Below, piece by piece: positions 31,921-32,211 of a stretch of 32,211 nt of DNA. Within the stretch, counting starts at the first letter, position 1; each line of letters begins with the position of its first letter. The notes under the pieces are model-generated. The model did no database searches. It was not told the DNA's origin and saw nothing but the letters and a program-made list of their open reading frames with translations. A program made the position numbers and the translations under genes. Source of the stretch: an uncultured SAR116 cluster alpha proteobacterium (GTDB lineage: Bacteria; Pseudomonadota; Alphaproteobacteria; Puniceispirillales; Puniceispirillaceae); contig CABYOG010000007.1 in NCBI GenBank assembly GCA_902520575.1, positions 1-32,211 on the forward strand, read 5' to 3'.

Positions 31921-32211
31921 TTGCTTGAGATCAAGGGTGTGCACGCGGGCTATGGCAATCTAAAAATCCTGCGTGGTATAGATATGGAAGTGCCAAGTGG
32001 CGGTATTGTTACCCTCCTAGGAGGGAACGGCACTGGAAAGTCTACTTTGCTTAAAGCTATTTCAGGATTGATCCCTCTGATGGAAGGTGAGGTCATTTTT
32101 GATGGCGTGAGTGTCTCGAAATTGAAGCCTCACGAGCGCATGCGCCTTGGCCTCGTTCAGGTAACCCAAGCAAAAGAAGCCTACCCGGCTATGACAGTCG
32201 AAGAAAATCTC
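31921..32211 (+). CDS. livF: Branched-chain amino acid-type ABC transporter ATPase (LivF-like), 3' truncated
   Basis: The first 97 codons of an ABC ATPase run to the window edge. Walker A reads GGNGTGKST at 34-42, preceded by MLEIKGVHAGYG, the typical LivF opening, and the Q-loop region reads VQVTQAKEAYPAMTVEENL, where LivF proteins have a similar E..YP.LTVEENL. The start is TTG at 31921 with AAGGGGGG about four bases upstream; no ATG start fits. Liv-type importers take up branched-chain amino acids, but relatives also move amides, urea, aromatic and other carboxylates. The shared repeat with the catabolic cluster suggests it imports that pathway's substrate. Confidence 0.88.
   Translation, partial: MLEIKGVHAGYGNLKILRGIDMEVPSGGIVTLLGGNGTGKSTLLKAISGLIPLMEGEVIFDGVSVSKLKPHERMRLGLVQVTQAKEAYPAMTVEENL

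Noticed and set aside
1..32211. CRISPR array, insertion sequence, prophage or attachment site
   Set aside because: No spaced direct repeats, transposase or integrase motifs, terminal inverted repeats or tRNA ends were found on either strand.

Overview
The window looks like a piece of an alphaproteobacterial chromosome, probably a marine heterotroph of the SAR116/Puniceispirillum or roseobacter-like type. That placement is inferred from gene content (TRAP and Liv-type transporters, BKACE, acyl-CoA dehydrogenases, a PuuD-type urate oxidase, XdhABC), moderate-to-low GC and very tight gene packing; no rRNA or other phylogenetic marker is present. There are 29 protein genes called with good support, plus one small doubtful one. 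I saw no tRNA, rRNA, IS element, CRISPR array or intact transcription-factor gene.

Region A (1-3700): the 3' end of a TRAP-transporter large permease, a 366-bp gap, then an UxaA/GarD-type sugar-acid dehydratase followed by a PhyH-type Fe(II)/2-oxoglutarate oxygenase.

Region B (3699-9901): a divergent SDR, then a + strand operon of a lambda-crystallin/L-carnitine-dehydrogenase-like 3-hydroxyacid dehydrogenase, a beta-keto acid cleavage enzyme (BKACE), an ACAD10/11-like acyl-CoA dehydrogenase, an APH-fold kinase, a small LvaB/DUF6285-like protein, a free Met-R-sulfoxide reductase and a possible one-TM peptide. The kinase + small partner + dehydrogenase trio resembles the levulinate (LvaABC) and ACAD10/11 systems, in which a hydroxyacyl-CoA is phosphorylated and rearranged. 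Here it is joined to a BKACE front end, which I do not recognise as a described pathway.

Region C (10113-22289): a nearly complete purine-degradation island. XdhABC makes urate. PuuD (with its own cytochrome c domain) oxidises urate to 5-hydroxyisourate, and HIUase and the UraD domain convert that to S-allantoin. The PuuE domain opens allantoin to allantoate. UGlyAH and AllA convert ureidoglycine to ureidoglycolate and then to glyoxylate and urea. The allantoate amidohydrolase step is not in the window. An SBP/ATPase/permease ABC importer sits in the same run and probably imports a purine, ureide or related N-heterocycle.

Region D (22860-31737): ten co-directional, closely spaced or overlapping genes for an unassigned catabolic route: FAH/MhpD-type hydratase, AroQ-like dehydratase, ketopantoate-reductase-like protein, SDR with a lost catalytic triad, acyl-CoA dehydrogenase, fused CoA-transferase, Gfo/Idh/MocA dehydrogenase, MaoC hydratase, canonical SDR and a xylose-isomerase-like TIM barrel. 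A LivF-type ABC ATPase begins at the right edge. Near-identical inverted repeats (ATGATG-N6-CATCA) lie upstream of the first gene of this cluster and upstream of the LivF gene, suggesting shared control of uptake and catabolism.
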